From: Ricinus communis
Lineage: Eukaryota > Streptophyta > Magnoliopsida > Malpighiales > Euphorbiaceae
Length of the DNA stretch: 64,000 nt
Direction of reading: 5' to 3'
Assembly: GCF_019578655.1 (NCBI RefSeq)
Contig: NC_063257.1
Span: 8,060,001-8,124,000, forward strand
Below the pieces are notes generated by a model that was not told the DNA's origin, did no database searches, and saw only the letters and a list, made by a program, of their open reading frames with translations. This document shows, in pieces, positions 51,537-63,823 of this stretch (position 1 is the first letter of the stretch; every line of letters starts with the position of its first letter). A program made the translations under genes and the position numbers.

Positions 51537-54513
51537 TCAAATTTCAGAATATAGTCTGACCAAAAGCAAGGAATCAAAGCGTGTGTTCAAGCGCCACTCT
51601 CTTTGCTTTTTGCTAAGTGGTCTTCCCTTCCCTGATTTCTCTCTATTTATCCTCACATCTGCCAAACCCCAAGTGCAACATTCTGTCTCTATGTCAAAAG
51701 AAATGAGTCTGAAAACACCATTATTTTCTGAGGGTGATTCCATCCCAGATGTTTCACTGGCATATTTCACATACATAGACCGATCCTTGAACCGATCCAG
51801 CTCTTCTGGAATTCGAACTATCCTTTCAACACCAGGAGACGACACCTGAAATGAAACACAGCTTTTTAAGACCTTTAAGTTGTTAAAATTAGCAAATTAT
51901 TGATAATGCAAACATCATTTTGGTTTCGGCGTTAAAGCATTAGCCATCACAGGATCCACTTAATAATCAAAAACCAAGTATATCTACTGTCATCAGCTCA
52001 ATTTAATTTCAATAGCCTTGCTTAAGTAAGCAACTTGCTGTTCTTATTAAGATATCATTGGTCAGCCAACGGGGAATTATTCAGTCACTATGCCAGAGGT
52101 TATTCCACGGGGGAACATGGGTTCAATACCCATCCACTTCTCAGGGGAAAAAATGAAGTTAGCTTGAAGCATATGCACACTAAAGTTCATATATGGTTCA
52201 TCTGAAAAGGAGCTACTCCATCCTCTACAATATGCAATAATGAAAGAAAAAGAAAAATTAGTAAAATCCATTACCTCCAAAGCTATATTAGTTGGTATGG
52301 TTTTAGCAAGCTCGGCTTCATCCAACCATGTTCTATAGGTTGTGGAAAAGGCTTCAATATCTTCCATAGTGGGGGAGCCAGACCTATGATGTATCTTTCT
52401 GAATTAAACCCCAAGAAGCATTCCATAGAAGCTAACACCATACATAATTGAAAAGGAATAACTAATAGGAAAGACTACCAGAAATGGTTAACATAATGAG
52501 ATTCCAAGTAGAAACAAAATTATAATAATATTGATAACTAAAAAATTTAGGTGATTTTTCCATATGCACCTTTTCTGTACATGCTTGAGTTACAGTTCTA
52601 AAAGCTAGTTATACCTCTCACTAACTCTATGAACCAGTTTCAAAACAATTTTCCCAAAGAAAAAGTGTGTATTAAAAATGTGCATAGTGAGGAGACAACT
52701 TTTTAAATGAGAAGTATCAACAATTGTCTCGTCTCCACCCTCAAGTCAAATACATAACTTTCCATAGATGCAACCAGTTTGTTGTTGCTTCATATTAAAA
52801 CTACTTTCTGGTAAACCACCTAGTGACGAGTATGAAATACAAACATTTGGAATCATCAAGCAACCAAATAAAGCTATTAATCAGATTTGGACTTATATCT
52901 CAAACTTATTCCAGTTGCTAAAGTAAAATATAGAAATAGTAAGTAGTAGGCGGGAATCCTAAGAAACTTTGTGCCGTAGAAGACCTGATATTTTTTTCAA
53001 AAATAAGAAATCCTAAATTAAAGCAATCACCTTCTCATTTAGAAAAGCTTCATCAAGTAATATTTTGTTATTGGGTACAACCCTTTGTTTTACCATCAAA
53101 ATTCAGTAGAACTTTACTGAAATTCAAAAATTTTGTTCAAAATATAAGAAATTACTATTAGGTAGGTACTTCGAAATTCACATTTGATAAGACACAACCA
53201 AATTGATTGATAATTCTATGAAAAGTTGACTTGTGTTAGCACGACTTTGCTAGGGCCATATAAAAGGGATAACTTCATGAGGCTACGGGCATAAGCAGGA
53301 AGATATTTCAGAAGGCTTATTCAAAAAGAGGAAGTGGAATGTGTGTGTGTGTGTGTGTGAACACTGACTGAAATCTCTTTCCTAATTTTTTAGAGATATA
53401 ATCCCCACTAAATGACTGCAACGATTGTCTTATAATGTTAAAATGTATTATGCAATCTGATCAACCTGCTAATTTAACTCTCTAATTTGCTGGATATTCC
53501 ATAAGGCATAGGAAGAGTTCACATACATTTTTCTCAAACCACTAATTACTTTGATACTAACTGACACATGCTCAGTAAATAATTCATAGCAGCTACAGAA
53601 AAAAAATTAGTGGAAAACCACAATCTAGAAAGACAAACAGGCATACCTATTTGTAAGCCTTTCAATGCGCACTTGAATAGTAGAATTTGACAATGTCTTA
53701 AAGGCATATAATTTTAGCTCACCATCGAAAGATTTGCAAACTTCTTCAGCTAATCTTAGTACTTCTATATCCCACCATGTCCCAGCAAGCGCAATTCCAC
53801 CTCCTCCAGCTCCATCTCCAACCTTCAAAAAATGGAGAAAGCAATGAGCAAATGTCTAACTTCAAGCTATTAGATTAATAAGTTGTACAACTAGATTTTG
53901 CAAAAAACTTACGTAGAGTTCTGCTTCATCTTCCAGGTACTCATCCTCAAAATCCTCATCTTCTCCATCAATCAATGCCTCTAAACAAAGAAAATTGCAT
54001 TTAGATACTAATCACATTCAGAGAAATTTGCAATCTTTAACTCAGTAGAATAGCTCCACTACTTTGATCCTAACAAACACTTGCTACAAATAACAGGCAT
54101 TGCAGTTAAACCCAGAAACTGCCAAAGAACCTCGTCTCATAAACAGTTATTAACTACCTCGAACTTCTTAAAAGCAAGAATTGCATATAAAAATTATATC
54201 TGTCACTCATTAATGCAAGGGAAAAAAAGAAGAAGCAAATGGGTAGCTAAGTACCATCACCAAGGTCATCAAACAGAAGCTGTTCTTCATCTTCATTATC
54301 CATTGATACTTCTTCAATTATGGTTGGTTTGAGAACTGGTTCAGGCTGAGAGTTTCTCTTCTTGGCATGAAGTGTGAAGGACTTTATTGGAATTGCAAGA
54401 AATGGGTGTTTCCAGGATGGGAATGGGAAGTTGTGGTTTGAAAGAGAAGACCTGTATGTGAAGCTGGTGCTTGGTGGAGAAAATCTCATGCACCGAGGTG
54501 AAAGCAAATCCAT
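51537..54513 (-). CDS. Plastid RimP-like ribosome maturation factor (UPF0090), 5 exons
   Basis: Predicted helper of 30S-type ribosomal subunit assembly in the chloroplast. Exons: 54255-54513, 53913-53980, 53647-53822, 52275-52383, 51537-51845; consistent GT..AG borders give 306 residues. Residues 1 to about 55 form a Ser/Arg-rich transit peptide, then an acidic linker rich in D/E. The RimP N-terminal domain includes WWDIEVLRLAEEV, IQVRIERLTNRSGSP and the family hallmark LEVSSPGVERIVRIPEEL. A C-terminal SH3-like part ends LYSEI after a basic stretch (KSGKGRPLSKKQREWR). The closest match I recall is Arabidopsis AT1G77122, which also sits beside ADH1 and GUX3. A telo-box AAACCCTAA lies about 330 bp upstream. 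The family call is strong; the plastid role is inferred from the bacterial protein and the transit peptide. Confidence 0.88.
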
Positions 54514-54840
54514 GATTTTTGAGAAGTGGGCTTTTGTTATCTCTTTTCTTTCCCTCTCTTTTTCTCCCTCTCCCCTTATTGCAGGCCGTGTGAAAAAGTG
54601 AAAGCAAATACTCAGGGAATTGAAAGTTTTGATATTTAAGGGAAGATATGGAAGTTTGTAGAGCTTCAGTATGCTCCATGTGGAAGAAGGTAAATAGTCT
54701 CCTCGAATACGACGTCGCCCGTGCGTAATTTCTTTCCAAACGACGCCGTTGGAACCGGTCAAGGTTTTAGGTAGGCTTGGCTTGGATAAGCAAGTAGCAT
54801 ATGGGATTTTAAGTAGTGAAACAAAGAACTCCCCAAACAG

Positions 54841-54849
54841 AAACCCTAA
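54841..54849 (+). promoter_or_regulatory. Telo-box (AAACCCTAA) upstream of the RimP-like gene
   Basis: An exact AAACCCTAA occurs about 330 bp upstream of the RimP-like start codon, and a site-II-type TGGGCT is at 54527-54532 next to that start. This pair is typical of plant genes for the translation apparatus. Motifs are seen; function is inferred. Confidence 0.35.
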
Positions 54850-55099
54850 TCTCAATCCTAACTTGGTTAAGTTTATACAGAATAATAGAATTAAGAAACG
54901 TTAACTAGGTAGAGAAAAAGGTTTACAGGATAGCAACTAGATCATATGCTTAAAGTGTGTTACAAAGCAATCGAATTAACAGCAATTGATTTGACCCTCT
55001 ATTTGTTGATACAATTTCCAAAAGCATAGCTCAACTCTCAATATATTGGATTATGTTTGTCAACTGTACGTAAAATTGTAAGTATAAAAGAATAAGCAA
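54850..55099. other. Short intergenic spacer between RimP-like and GUX genes
   Basis: Head-to-tail spacing of 586 bp in all (54514-55099). It holds the RimP-like promoter and the GUX 3' UTR. Confidence 0.7.
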
Positions 55100-58000
55100 T
55101 CATAAAGTTGAGAGAGATTTGGTGAAAATAGCAGGAGGAGGAGGAGGTGATGGGGTAACAGTTGCATTATCTGTCCAATTTGTTTCACCCCAGTGCCATA
55201 ACATGCTCTCCCAGAAACAGAAATCTTCAAAGCAGGTTTCCAAACGTTTGTCTTGTATCTTGATTTTCCAATGACCATCTGTGTAGTTAGCTTTCTCGGC
55301 TTGCCTCCTATCCCACTCCAATGCTGCCTTCTGCTTGGACCTGAGCAAGCAGTATTTTTGCAAGTTTTCTGGCATAGCATCATGCACCTTCCACCATGTT
55401 TTGTGAGCAACGTCACTGGCAAATTCCTGCAGAATATCTACATTCCAGTTGCAGTCATAATCCCGGAAGCATAACCATGGTTTGTAGCCCAGATAGTGGA
55501 TGACATAGAGGATTGGAGGATCAGCTCCAAAGAGACGAGTTTTCATTTGCTTCTTCTCTTCCTCATCACCTTCCCAAAAATGTTTCAAGAAGTTCATGTG
55601 TTTAGGAATCCGGTGCCACCAAGTGAAAATTTCATTCAGGTAACCTTGATCTCCACCATTGTATGACTCAATCTCATTGATGTGATCCATTAACAGCTGG
55701 AAGGTACAGTTTGATGGCTCAATCACCATTACTCCAGAGTTGAACAAGGTAGCATTATTCCCTATAGCAGTTATTTCTGGCATCTCAAACAAGAAATCAA
55801 TATTTCTCAGTATTAGCAGGTCAGCATCAATGAAAATGATCTTGTCATAATCTGTCAACTGCCAGAGACGAAATTTGCTATAATTCCATTCATTGTAAGC
55901 ATCTCGTTCCGCTTTGGGATTCCTAATCCTTTGGATTGTATGGATTTTCCAACCTGCAGCCTCTAAGCCTCCTCTATGATACTCGCTAATGGTTTCATCA
56001 ACAAGTATCACAAGATCCCGTATTGAACCTGCCATGCGGATACTCTGAGCAGCAGTAATTGCCCCGCACACATAAACATGTGCAGAGTGCAGGATTGTGG
56101 CATATGCTTCCCTGTTTGCTCTTTCTGAATAGAAATTCTCTGTTAAAGAACATTTAGTTAGCTTATTTAATCAAGTAATTGACTTCACCCTGAGTATGCT
56201 GTTTTACAGACGCAAACTATAAAACTGTTGTGCTAATTTTCTATATTTATTGGTTTTACATGCCCCATCTTGCTAGTATCCATATCAATATAGGCTGGTA
56301 GGAATAACCAGTGCACTAGCCAAAATATTCAATTAAATAAAGTTAAATTTCACTTAACAAAGAGATTCTGGAAGCATATGGAAACAGAAGCAGATAAAAT
56401 CAGATCAACTGGTTTGAAATGCAGCAGAAACTTGAGAAGAAATAAAAATGACAAAAAAAAGCATACAGAATTGAAAACTAACCTTTAGATTTGAGAGGAA
56501 CTGCAAGTTCACAAGATCCTACTGGGAGCTGTATCTTTTCTCGCAACCTATTGAGGTTGGGTTCATACAGCCATAAATTCCCTTCTCGCAAAATAAGGTC
56601 CTTGCAAGTAAACAAATTTGGGGCTGGGAAGCATTCAGTCACCAAAAGTACACGGACCGGATGATAACTTTTACCAGAAGCAGCAAGACTTGCTGCTGCA
56701 AGCTGCAGGTGCAAACCAGCCACATCTCTTGACCAGCTTTTAAACTTGTTGCATGGGAGCTTGACAGCAATAACATCAATCCGTGGTTTCCCAGGAACTT
56801 TAAGTTTGGGCAGTGAAGGACAAGTGGGAACTTCAAAATCTTCTTCTTCATCTATCCATTCAGGGTATAGGGATTCCCAAGTTATGTCTTTTGCTAGATG
56901 GTCAAGGTGTAGAACTACATGATCAATATCCGGTAACAGCTGCTTCCAATTATCAATCTCACTATCATTAAAGTTTAACAACCCAATTCCCTGATAGCCA
57001 TTACTATCATTTAGTTTGTCAATAATATCAGAAATCTGACCCCAGTCGACATCTGCAATTGAGACATAACGAGGATCAGCAGCATCCTCTCTTATCCACA
57101 GATAACCCGGTCTGCAAATACAATACATGTTTCAATGAAGTTATTGTACAGAAGAAAATAAATGCTGAACCATACACGGTAAAGTTGAGTAAAGAAATCA
57201 AACACATCAGCATGAAAATCCTAAATGGCCTTTTTCAGGATGAATCATGTGTAAGAATTCAATTTAATCAAATTATAGCAAAATCATATAATGTATTGCA
57301 TGATTTCATTTCTTTCTAAATTCCTTATTATTATATTTTATTTAAATTGGAAAGAACTGAGTTCTGGCAATTATTACCTTTCCAAACATAAGAATTAACT
57401 AAATAGAATTTTAAATTTACATTTTTAGGCTTTCCAAACTCTATGAGCTGGAAACTAATATTTTGTAGTATATGAACGGCTTCAATAACAAAATGCTCTC
57501 TGAAGTACAATTTGTTCCATAATTGATTTTTATTGGCTAATTAGTCCATAACTTTTTACAAGCAGACTATTTAGGCTCAATTTCACATCCAACCAACAAT
57601 GTCAGTAGTTGGGCATAAATTGAGCTTAACTAGGCATTATTGTAAAGCTCGTAAATTTATTTTTTTTGGAGCTAATTATTCATTGTCCACAAGCAGCATA
57701 ATATATAAGAAGTAAGGCAAAATAGAAAGCATATATATAACAATAATAATAAAATACCTAGATGCAGAAGAGGAAGGGTGATCTGCAATATAAACAGGTG
57801 GAGAGTGAAAGAAAGTGACCAAAGTTGCTAATGCAATAACAACAAGCACAAGTTTCAATGTTGTAATCTTGCACTTCAAATTCCGATACTGGAAAGAACC
57901 TGAAAGTGCCTTCTCAACATCTTTAAAACCCCTTTCTCTTAGAAACTTCCTTCTGCTATTGCTACTGCCACTTATCTCTTCTCTGTACACATTAATTAAA

Positions 58001-58172
58001 CATTTCAAGCACATTAAATTATAACAGGTAGATCTTAGTGAATTAGAGTATTTGAATCTAGCTACATAAACAAGTAACAAAGAGAGAGAACTAACGCGGT
58101 AGAAGAGAGTCGGTGTCTCGGCTCTATTGTAGGAATAGGTGATGATGAGGACGAGGATGAAGATCCTCTCAT
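55100..58172 (-). CDS. GUX3: Xylan alpha-glucuronosyltransferase (GT8, GUX family), 4 exons
   Basis: Golgi type II membrane enzyme adding glucuronic acid from UDP-GlcA to the xylan backbone. Exons: 58096-58172, 57758-57982, 56483-57111, 55100-56139; phases agree and give 656 residues, within the family range. The N-terminus is Ser-rich (MRGSSSSSSSS), with a membrane anchor at about residues 66-84 (TTLKLVLVVIALATLVTFF). Family signatures include LYPEWIDEEEDFEVP, LPVGSCELAVPL and SAHVYVCGAITAAQSIR. The metal and nucleotide-sugar DxD motif is DAD at 415-417 (FIDADLLIL), followed by NSGVMVIEP and GGDQGYLNEIFTWWHR. The symbol GUX3 is suggested by position: in Arabidopsis GUX3 lies between the UPF0090 gene and VPS45, as here. 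A (CTT)n tract abuts the start codon. Confidence 0.92.
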
Positions 58173-58200
58173 CTTCTTCTTCTTCTTCTTCTTCTTCTTC
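58172..58200. repeat. (CTT)n / (AAG)n tract at the GUX start codon
   Basis: On the coding strand an AAG-repeat leader of about nine units runs directly into the ATG, placing a length-variable purine tract in the 5' UTR. Confidence 0.85.
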
Positions 58201-58500
58201 TAGGTTACGATTTCATTATCAAGCGGAAACCGAAAATGCGAAACAGAGAGAGAAAGAGAAGCTAGCGAACTAAGAATCTATTCAGCAGCAACATAATTAA
58301 GTCCTTCTGTAATTGGTGTTGTTAAATTAAAAAGAGTTCAGACAGTGTGAGGCGGTTAATTTATTGGTCGTTGTATGGTTAGTCAAAGCTTTTTCTAATT
58401 CTTCTAGTCAAATCTTAACCCATCAATTATTTTCTTTTCTAGTTTCACCCCTTTATTTATTTTACAATTTACCTAATTTGAGAGTAAAATTTGTTGTTGC

Positions 58501-58502
<2 letters not shown>

Positions 58503-58590
<88 letters not shown>
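58503..58590. repeat. (ATT)n microsatellite
   Basis: Trinucleotide run of about 88 bp with one interruption near 58549-58553 (ATTGTT). Confidence 0.95.
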
Positions 58591-58739
58591 AATAAGTTGG
58601 ATACTTTGACATATATGCATATTCATATATTCTCGTACTAAATCTATAGTTACATAAATAGAGATAGAATACTAGTCTTAGATTATGATTTAGTTTCATT
58701 AAATATATATGTTAATGTGTTTAGCTTGATAACTAATCA

Positions 58740-59175
58740 AATTATAGGTTGAGCACGAAGAATAGACCGATTATGAAAGAATAAACTGAGCATTGCATGT
58801 TGAGTTATTATAACTTATAACCAAGAAATACGGGGTTGACCACGTCCAAATAAAAAGTCTTGAAAATTAAGTTTTAGTCGAACTCTAGTTAGAAATTCAA
58901 CCCGATCTAAGATTCTGTTGTATGACCAAGAAAATTAATCCTATTAGAATTGTTAGATTTTACATTTACAAAATTTTATTTCTTATAGGACTAGAATACG
59001 TTCAATATCTATATAAAGAACAGTGATATAATATGTCAAATACATTTATTATTCTACAATTATTATATATTTTGTAACTTGAAACCATTACTAACTTAGC
59101 TATCGGAGCGAGTGGACAGACAACCCCGTCTAGCGTTTTCTAACTATTGTTTTAGGTATATCAGAGCTCGGATCA
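58740..59175 (+). mobile_element. Degenerate LTR-like fragment with primer-site remnant
   Basis: Features in order: a TATATAAAG box near 59008; a poly(A)-like ACAATTATTATATATTTTG stretch; CTATCGGAGCGAGTGG followed by CAACCCCGTC, which recalls the conserved 3' part of many plant LTRs (ATCGGAGTG..ACCCC); and GGTATATCAGAGCTCGG near 59154-59170, which resembles the tRNA-Met primer site TGGTATCAGAGC with a 2-bp insertion. No internal coding region or second LTR is visible. Treated as an old LTR remnant; boundaries are approximate. Confidence 0.4.
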
Positions 59176-59179
59176 GACT

Positions 59180-60971
59180 TGAAAACCTTATTGATAATTT
59201 ATCTTTCTTGATCAAATTATCATTTCTATCGAATTTTTTTAATTAACAAATATAATAGTCTTATACTGTGATTTAGTTGTACTAAATATCCATGTTATTT
59301 TAGCTTTTATGGTAAATATTTTTTTCAATTAACAAACACAACACACCAAATGATGATACATTAGAATAATGATGGCATACTTTTGTTGTTTTTTGGTTCA
59401 AAAGTTATTATATTATCCTCAAGCAAGCAATGGCATCTTGAATGACATTATTATGAAGAGGAATTAACAAATTTTCATATGCCTAAGCTCAATAGTGCTT
59501 TATTAAATAATATTCTTTAAAACTAATCATATTATTTATTAGTATCATGAGAGTCTATCATTTCTTTTAATAACAATAAGGTGATGTTTTTATTATCTAT
59601 TCGTGATTAAATCTCTAATAAGTAAAAAGTAATAATATTATCTCAAAATCCTTTTATGTCCTTTCCATTTTCTATTTGCTTGAATGATTATATGTATTAT
59701 GGTCATTTATAAATTTGTCCATTGTAAAAACCCAACCATCCAAAATGAAAAAGATTAAAAAATGAAAAAAAGAAATAAAAGAAAATCTGTTAAGCTAGTA
59801 TAGCATTTCTTTACATGTTTATTTCTTTTTTTTATAGGATAACATCAATATAACTTGAACAGATTTAAACGCGAGGGATACATGACAGACAATTTTGCAC
59901 ATGGTGGTTATGGATAGTTAAAATAACGTTTAATAAAATTGGAAATTAAGATTTAAATATAATAATTAATTTTTAAATCTGATCCTTTAATTATTGAATT
60001 AAGAGTCTTACTTAAATATATTTAACTTTATAATTTTAATTATTGAATTAGTCTCTAGAAATATATTAAAATTACTTAAAATGAAAAATTAAGGAAAATA
60101 TAACAAGAATATTTTTTTTATTAATATATAAAAATAGGAATATAAAAAGTTATAATATCTTAAAATATTTTTTAAGAGCATAAAAGTCAAGTAAATTTTT
60201 AATTTTCATTTTATTTATGTTGAAAGATGCATTGAGCGTATAAAACTTAATTTAGTAAAAAGATCAAAGAACTTACTATTTAAATAGAAAACTTAAATTA
60301 GTTAGTTTGAGTCACTATTTTAAGTAGTTTCTGATTAATTAAAAATTTTAAGTTTATTTATATCATTTTATTTTCCTATCTTAAAAAACATAAATATTAA
60401 AGATTTAATTTTAATTCATAAGTTGAATTATTAATCACTTTAAATAAATTGATCAACTTTTAACATCTTGGTCTTTTTAATTCTTTACCATTTTGTATTT
60501 TTAATGAAATACGAAAGAATGAATCTTTTGATAATAATATAGGAGCTAATTGATTTTTTTAAGACAAGAAATCATATGTGATAATTCAACTTATAAATTA
60601 AAAAAGAAAAGAAAATCATTTCAAAGAACACTAAAAATAGAATATTTAAAAAAATTGAAAAAACACTAAAAATGAAAAAGAATATTTAAAAAAGAAAAGA
60701 AAAGAAATAAGCAAACCGGTGCGTTTTGATGTGACTTGAAAGCATAAAGCTGCTGGTGCTAAATGGCGCCAAACGGTGCGTATTAATGCTTCAGCGTATC
60801 TTTCTTTCTCAGCCCGGGTTCCAATTTCCCTCTACACAGATCTGACGGAGTCTCTCTCTCTCCTCTACTTTTGAACCAACAACTTATTCTAAATTGCTAT
60901 CATCATCATCATCATTACCACGACGATCACAGCCGTAGATCTAAAGGATCAATCTTCCTCCGTTATTGAAA
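59180..60971. other. Intergenic and VPS45 promoter/leader
   Basis: AT-rich to about 60710. Base composition becomes more balanced from about 60715, with two GGTGCGT copies (60719 and 60775) and a pyrimidine-rich stretch TCTCTCTCTCTCC near 60851. These fit a TATA-less promoter and CT-rich leader for VPS45. Confidence 0.55.
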
Positions 60972-63823
60972 ATGGTGCTGGTAACGGCAGTACGCGATTA
61001 CATTAACCGGATGCTACAGGACATTTCCGGCATGAAAGTTCTTATTCTCGATTCCCAAACGGTAATTTAATAAAAAAAACTTTATAATTACTTTGCTTAA
61101 TTCACTAAACTCTTATTCTGTTTCACTGAAATTTCAAAGAAAGCAAATTCTTAGGAATCACAGTTGGTTTGGAATTTTGATTTACATTTTAGGAAAATTT
61201 ATTTATTTTAAATTAAAAGAGATACCATATTATGTGTCTCTGAGTTAATTTTATGCTTAGTATTGCTATGGTATTAGCCTAACTGCAGCTACAGTGTCAT
61301 AATTGGCTATAGAAAGCAGTGGTGATTGTGGTAAAATTACTTTAACATTGTCATAGCCAACTATGGCACTGTTGCTATACTTGGGCGACGACTATCTTTA
61401 GCATTAATTGTATTATGATTTCACGCACAAAACTTTTCATGTCCCCTGAGCTTTGGCTTAACAAGGATTGAAGTCTTTGTCATTTATGCCTTTTGTAAAT
61501 GTCGGAATTGATTTGGCTTTTTCCCCTTGCTAAACCAAAATCGTGCTGAACGAACTAATATTCTTTTTGGTTTGTGGTGGTTTATGAGTTTATAGGTGAG
61601 TATTGTAAGTGTTGTCTACTCACAATCAGAGCTTCTTCAGAAGGAAGTATTTTTGGTAGAATTGGTAGATTCCATTTCCAAGTCAAAAGAATCTATGTCT
61701 CATCTAAAAGCAGTTTGCTTTCTTCGCCCTACCTCAGAGAATATTCAGCATTTGCGCCGCCAGTTAGCTAGTCCCCGATTTGGGGAATATCACTTATGTA
61801 AGCTGTTTTTAGAGATTTTTGTTTATATTCTTAATATCTGAAGATTTTATTAATTATTAGTTGCTATCAATTCTTCATGTCACATGTACAGTTTTCTCAA
61901 ACATGTTGAAGGATACCCAAATTCATATTTTAGCTGATTCTGATGAACAGGAAGTTGTACAGCAAGTTCAGGTAATTATCATTTTCAATGCAATGAAAAT
62001 GCTAGCAAAGGTTTGTCCTTTGTGTTACTTTGAGGTTGCCATAATGTCATCCTATTTATTTAATGTGATAACTTGTATAATTATATTTATTTTGCAGGAA
62101 TTTTATGCAGATTTTGTTGCAAATGATCCCTTTCATTTTACATTGAATATTCCCTCAAATCACATTTATATGCTCCCAGCAGTTGTAGATCCTTCTGGTT
62201 TGCAGCACTTCTGTGGTAGAGTTATTGATGGTATTGCCGCGCTTTTTTTGGCTCTAAAACGAAGACCGGTTATTCGATATCAAAGAACCTCTGATGTCGC
62301 AAAGAGGATAGCGCAGGAAACAGCGGTAAGTAAAATTTTAGTCTGAAAAGTTTACTTGGAAATAAGCTGCATGTAAGCAATGCTTGAACTATTATGGAAA
62401 AAGATTCTGGTGTTGATTTTATAGGTTTTCATCTTCTTTTTTTCTCTAGATCTGTTTCTCAGAATCAGGTCAAGGATAATATTCATTTCTTAAAGCTGCT
62501 TTTGCTGCATACTAGTCATGTCTATATTTTTTCCTGTTGAAGTTTTGTATCTATGCATGTTCATACATAACAAAGGAATTTTTCCCCCTGCTGGCAGAGG
62601 CACCATGAGTGGTGTGAATTTTGATATTGCAGAAAATTGATTTTTTGTTTTGTTTTGTTTGGTGATACAACAGAAGTTGATGTACCAACAGGAAAGTGGG
62701 CTCTTTGATTTTAGAAAAACAGAAGTTTCCCCTTTGTTACTTATTGTTGATCGAAGGGATGACCCTGTGACTCCACTGCTAAATCAGTGGACCTATCAGG
62801 TTCATGTTGTTTTGATTATGATATATGTGATTTTTTGTGTTGTTATACACAGGATATGCCTATAGAATATCATGATCTCATGCTCTTTTATTTGCAGGCT
62901 ATGGTTCATGAATTAATAGGTATTCAGGATAATAAAGTAGATTTAAGAAGTATTGGAAAAATTCCAAAAGATCAACAGGTTGATTATATTTTTCCCACTG
63001 CTGCAAATAGTACTTAATATAGTAATCTGCACAGTGTATGAGTTTCATGCTGTTTGTACTTACAGGAGGTTGTGCTGTCATCAGAGCAAGATGCCTTCTT
63101 CAAAGCTAACATGTACGAGAATTTTGGAGATATTGGAATGAATATCAAGCGGATGGTGGATGATTTTCAGCAAGTTGCAAAAAGTAATCAAAACATCCAG
63201 ACAATAGGTTTGTATTTGGCAAGATCTTGACTTCACAGATACTCGGCAGTTTGTTTGTCTCTAGTATCAGCCATAGCTTGGTTTCCACTGAAAATTTAAA
63301 TGCTTTGAGTTTTGCAGAGGACATGGCCAAATTTGTTGACAACTATCCTGAGTACCGGAAAATGCATGGCAATGTCTCAAAGCATGTGACACTGGTGACA
63401 GAAATGAGCAAGATAGTTGAAGAGAGAAGGCTCATGCTAGTTTCAGAAACAGAACAGGAGTTGGCTTGCAATGGTGGCCAAGGTGCAGCTTTTGAGGTAG
63501 TGCATATGAATAATGTATGCTAGGCTTTTTCTTCGTATTATTATAAGCACCACCAAAGTAATAACAACAATTATGCTTGATTTTTTTTTACACATAGGAA
63601 GATCTATTTTATGCTTGATCGTATCTGATTTCAACTGTCTTAGCCTGTGGTTTATACTTCTTTGCAGGCTGTGACAAACCTTTTAAATAATGAAAATGTA
63701 TCTGATTTTGACTGTCTTCGCCTGGTGAGTTTATATGCTTTGCGCTACGAGAAGGAGAGTCCTGTTCAACTGATGCAGCTTTTCAACAAACTGGCTTCTC
63801 GATCTCCCAAATACAAGCCTGGG
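60972..63823 (+). CDS. VPS45: VPS45 Sec1/Munc18 protein, 5' part (exons 1-9, truncated by the window)
   Basis: SM-family protein that binds syntaxin-type SNAREs (SYP4 group in Arabidopsis) at the trans-Golgi network and controls vacuolar sorting. Exons: 60972-61061, 61596-61797, 61892-61971, 62098-62325, 62674-62799, 62898-62978, 63066-63207, 63318-63496, 63668-63823; all GT..AG with consistent phase, coding for 428 residues. The Arabidopsis protein has about 569, so some 140 residues lie beyond the window; the frame leaves at KYKPG|gtaatt with the next exon not reached. Signatures include [39 protein letters not shown] and [20 protein letters not shown]. No disruption was found. In Arabidopsis VPS45 follows GUX3, as here. 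Confidence 0.95.

Noticed and set aside
52078..52145. tRNA- or SINE-like segment with a B-box-like GGTTCAATACC at 52120-52130 inside a RimP-like intron
   Set aside because: No A-box, acceptor stem or cloverleaf could be formed around it, and no poly(A)-type tail or target duplication was found.
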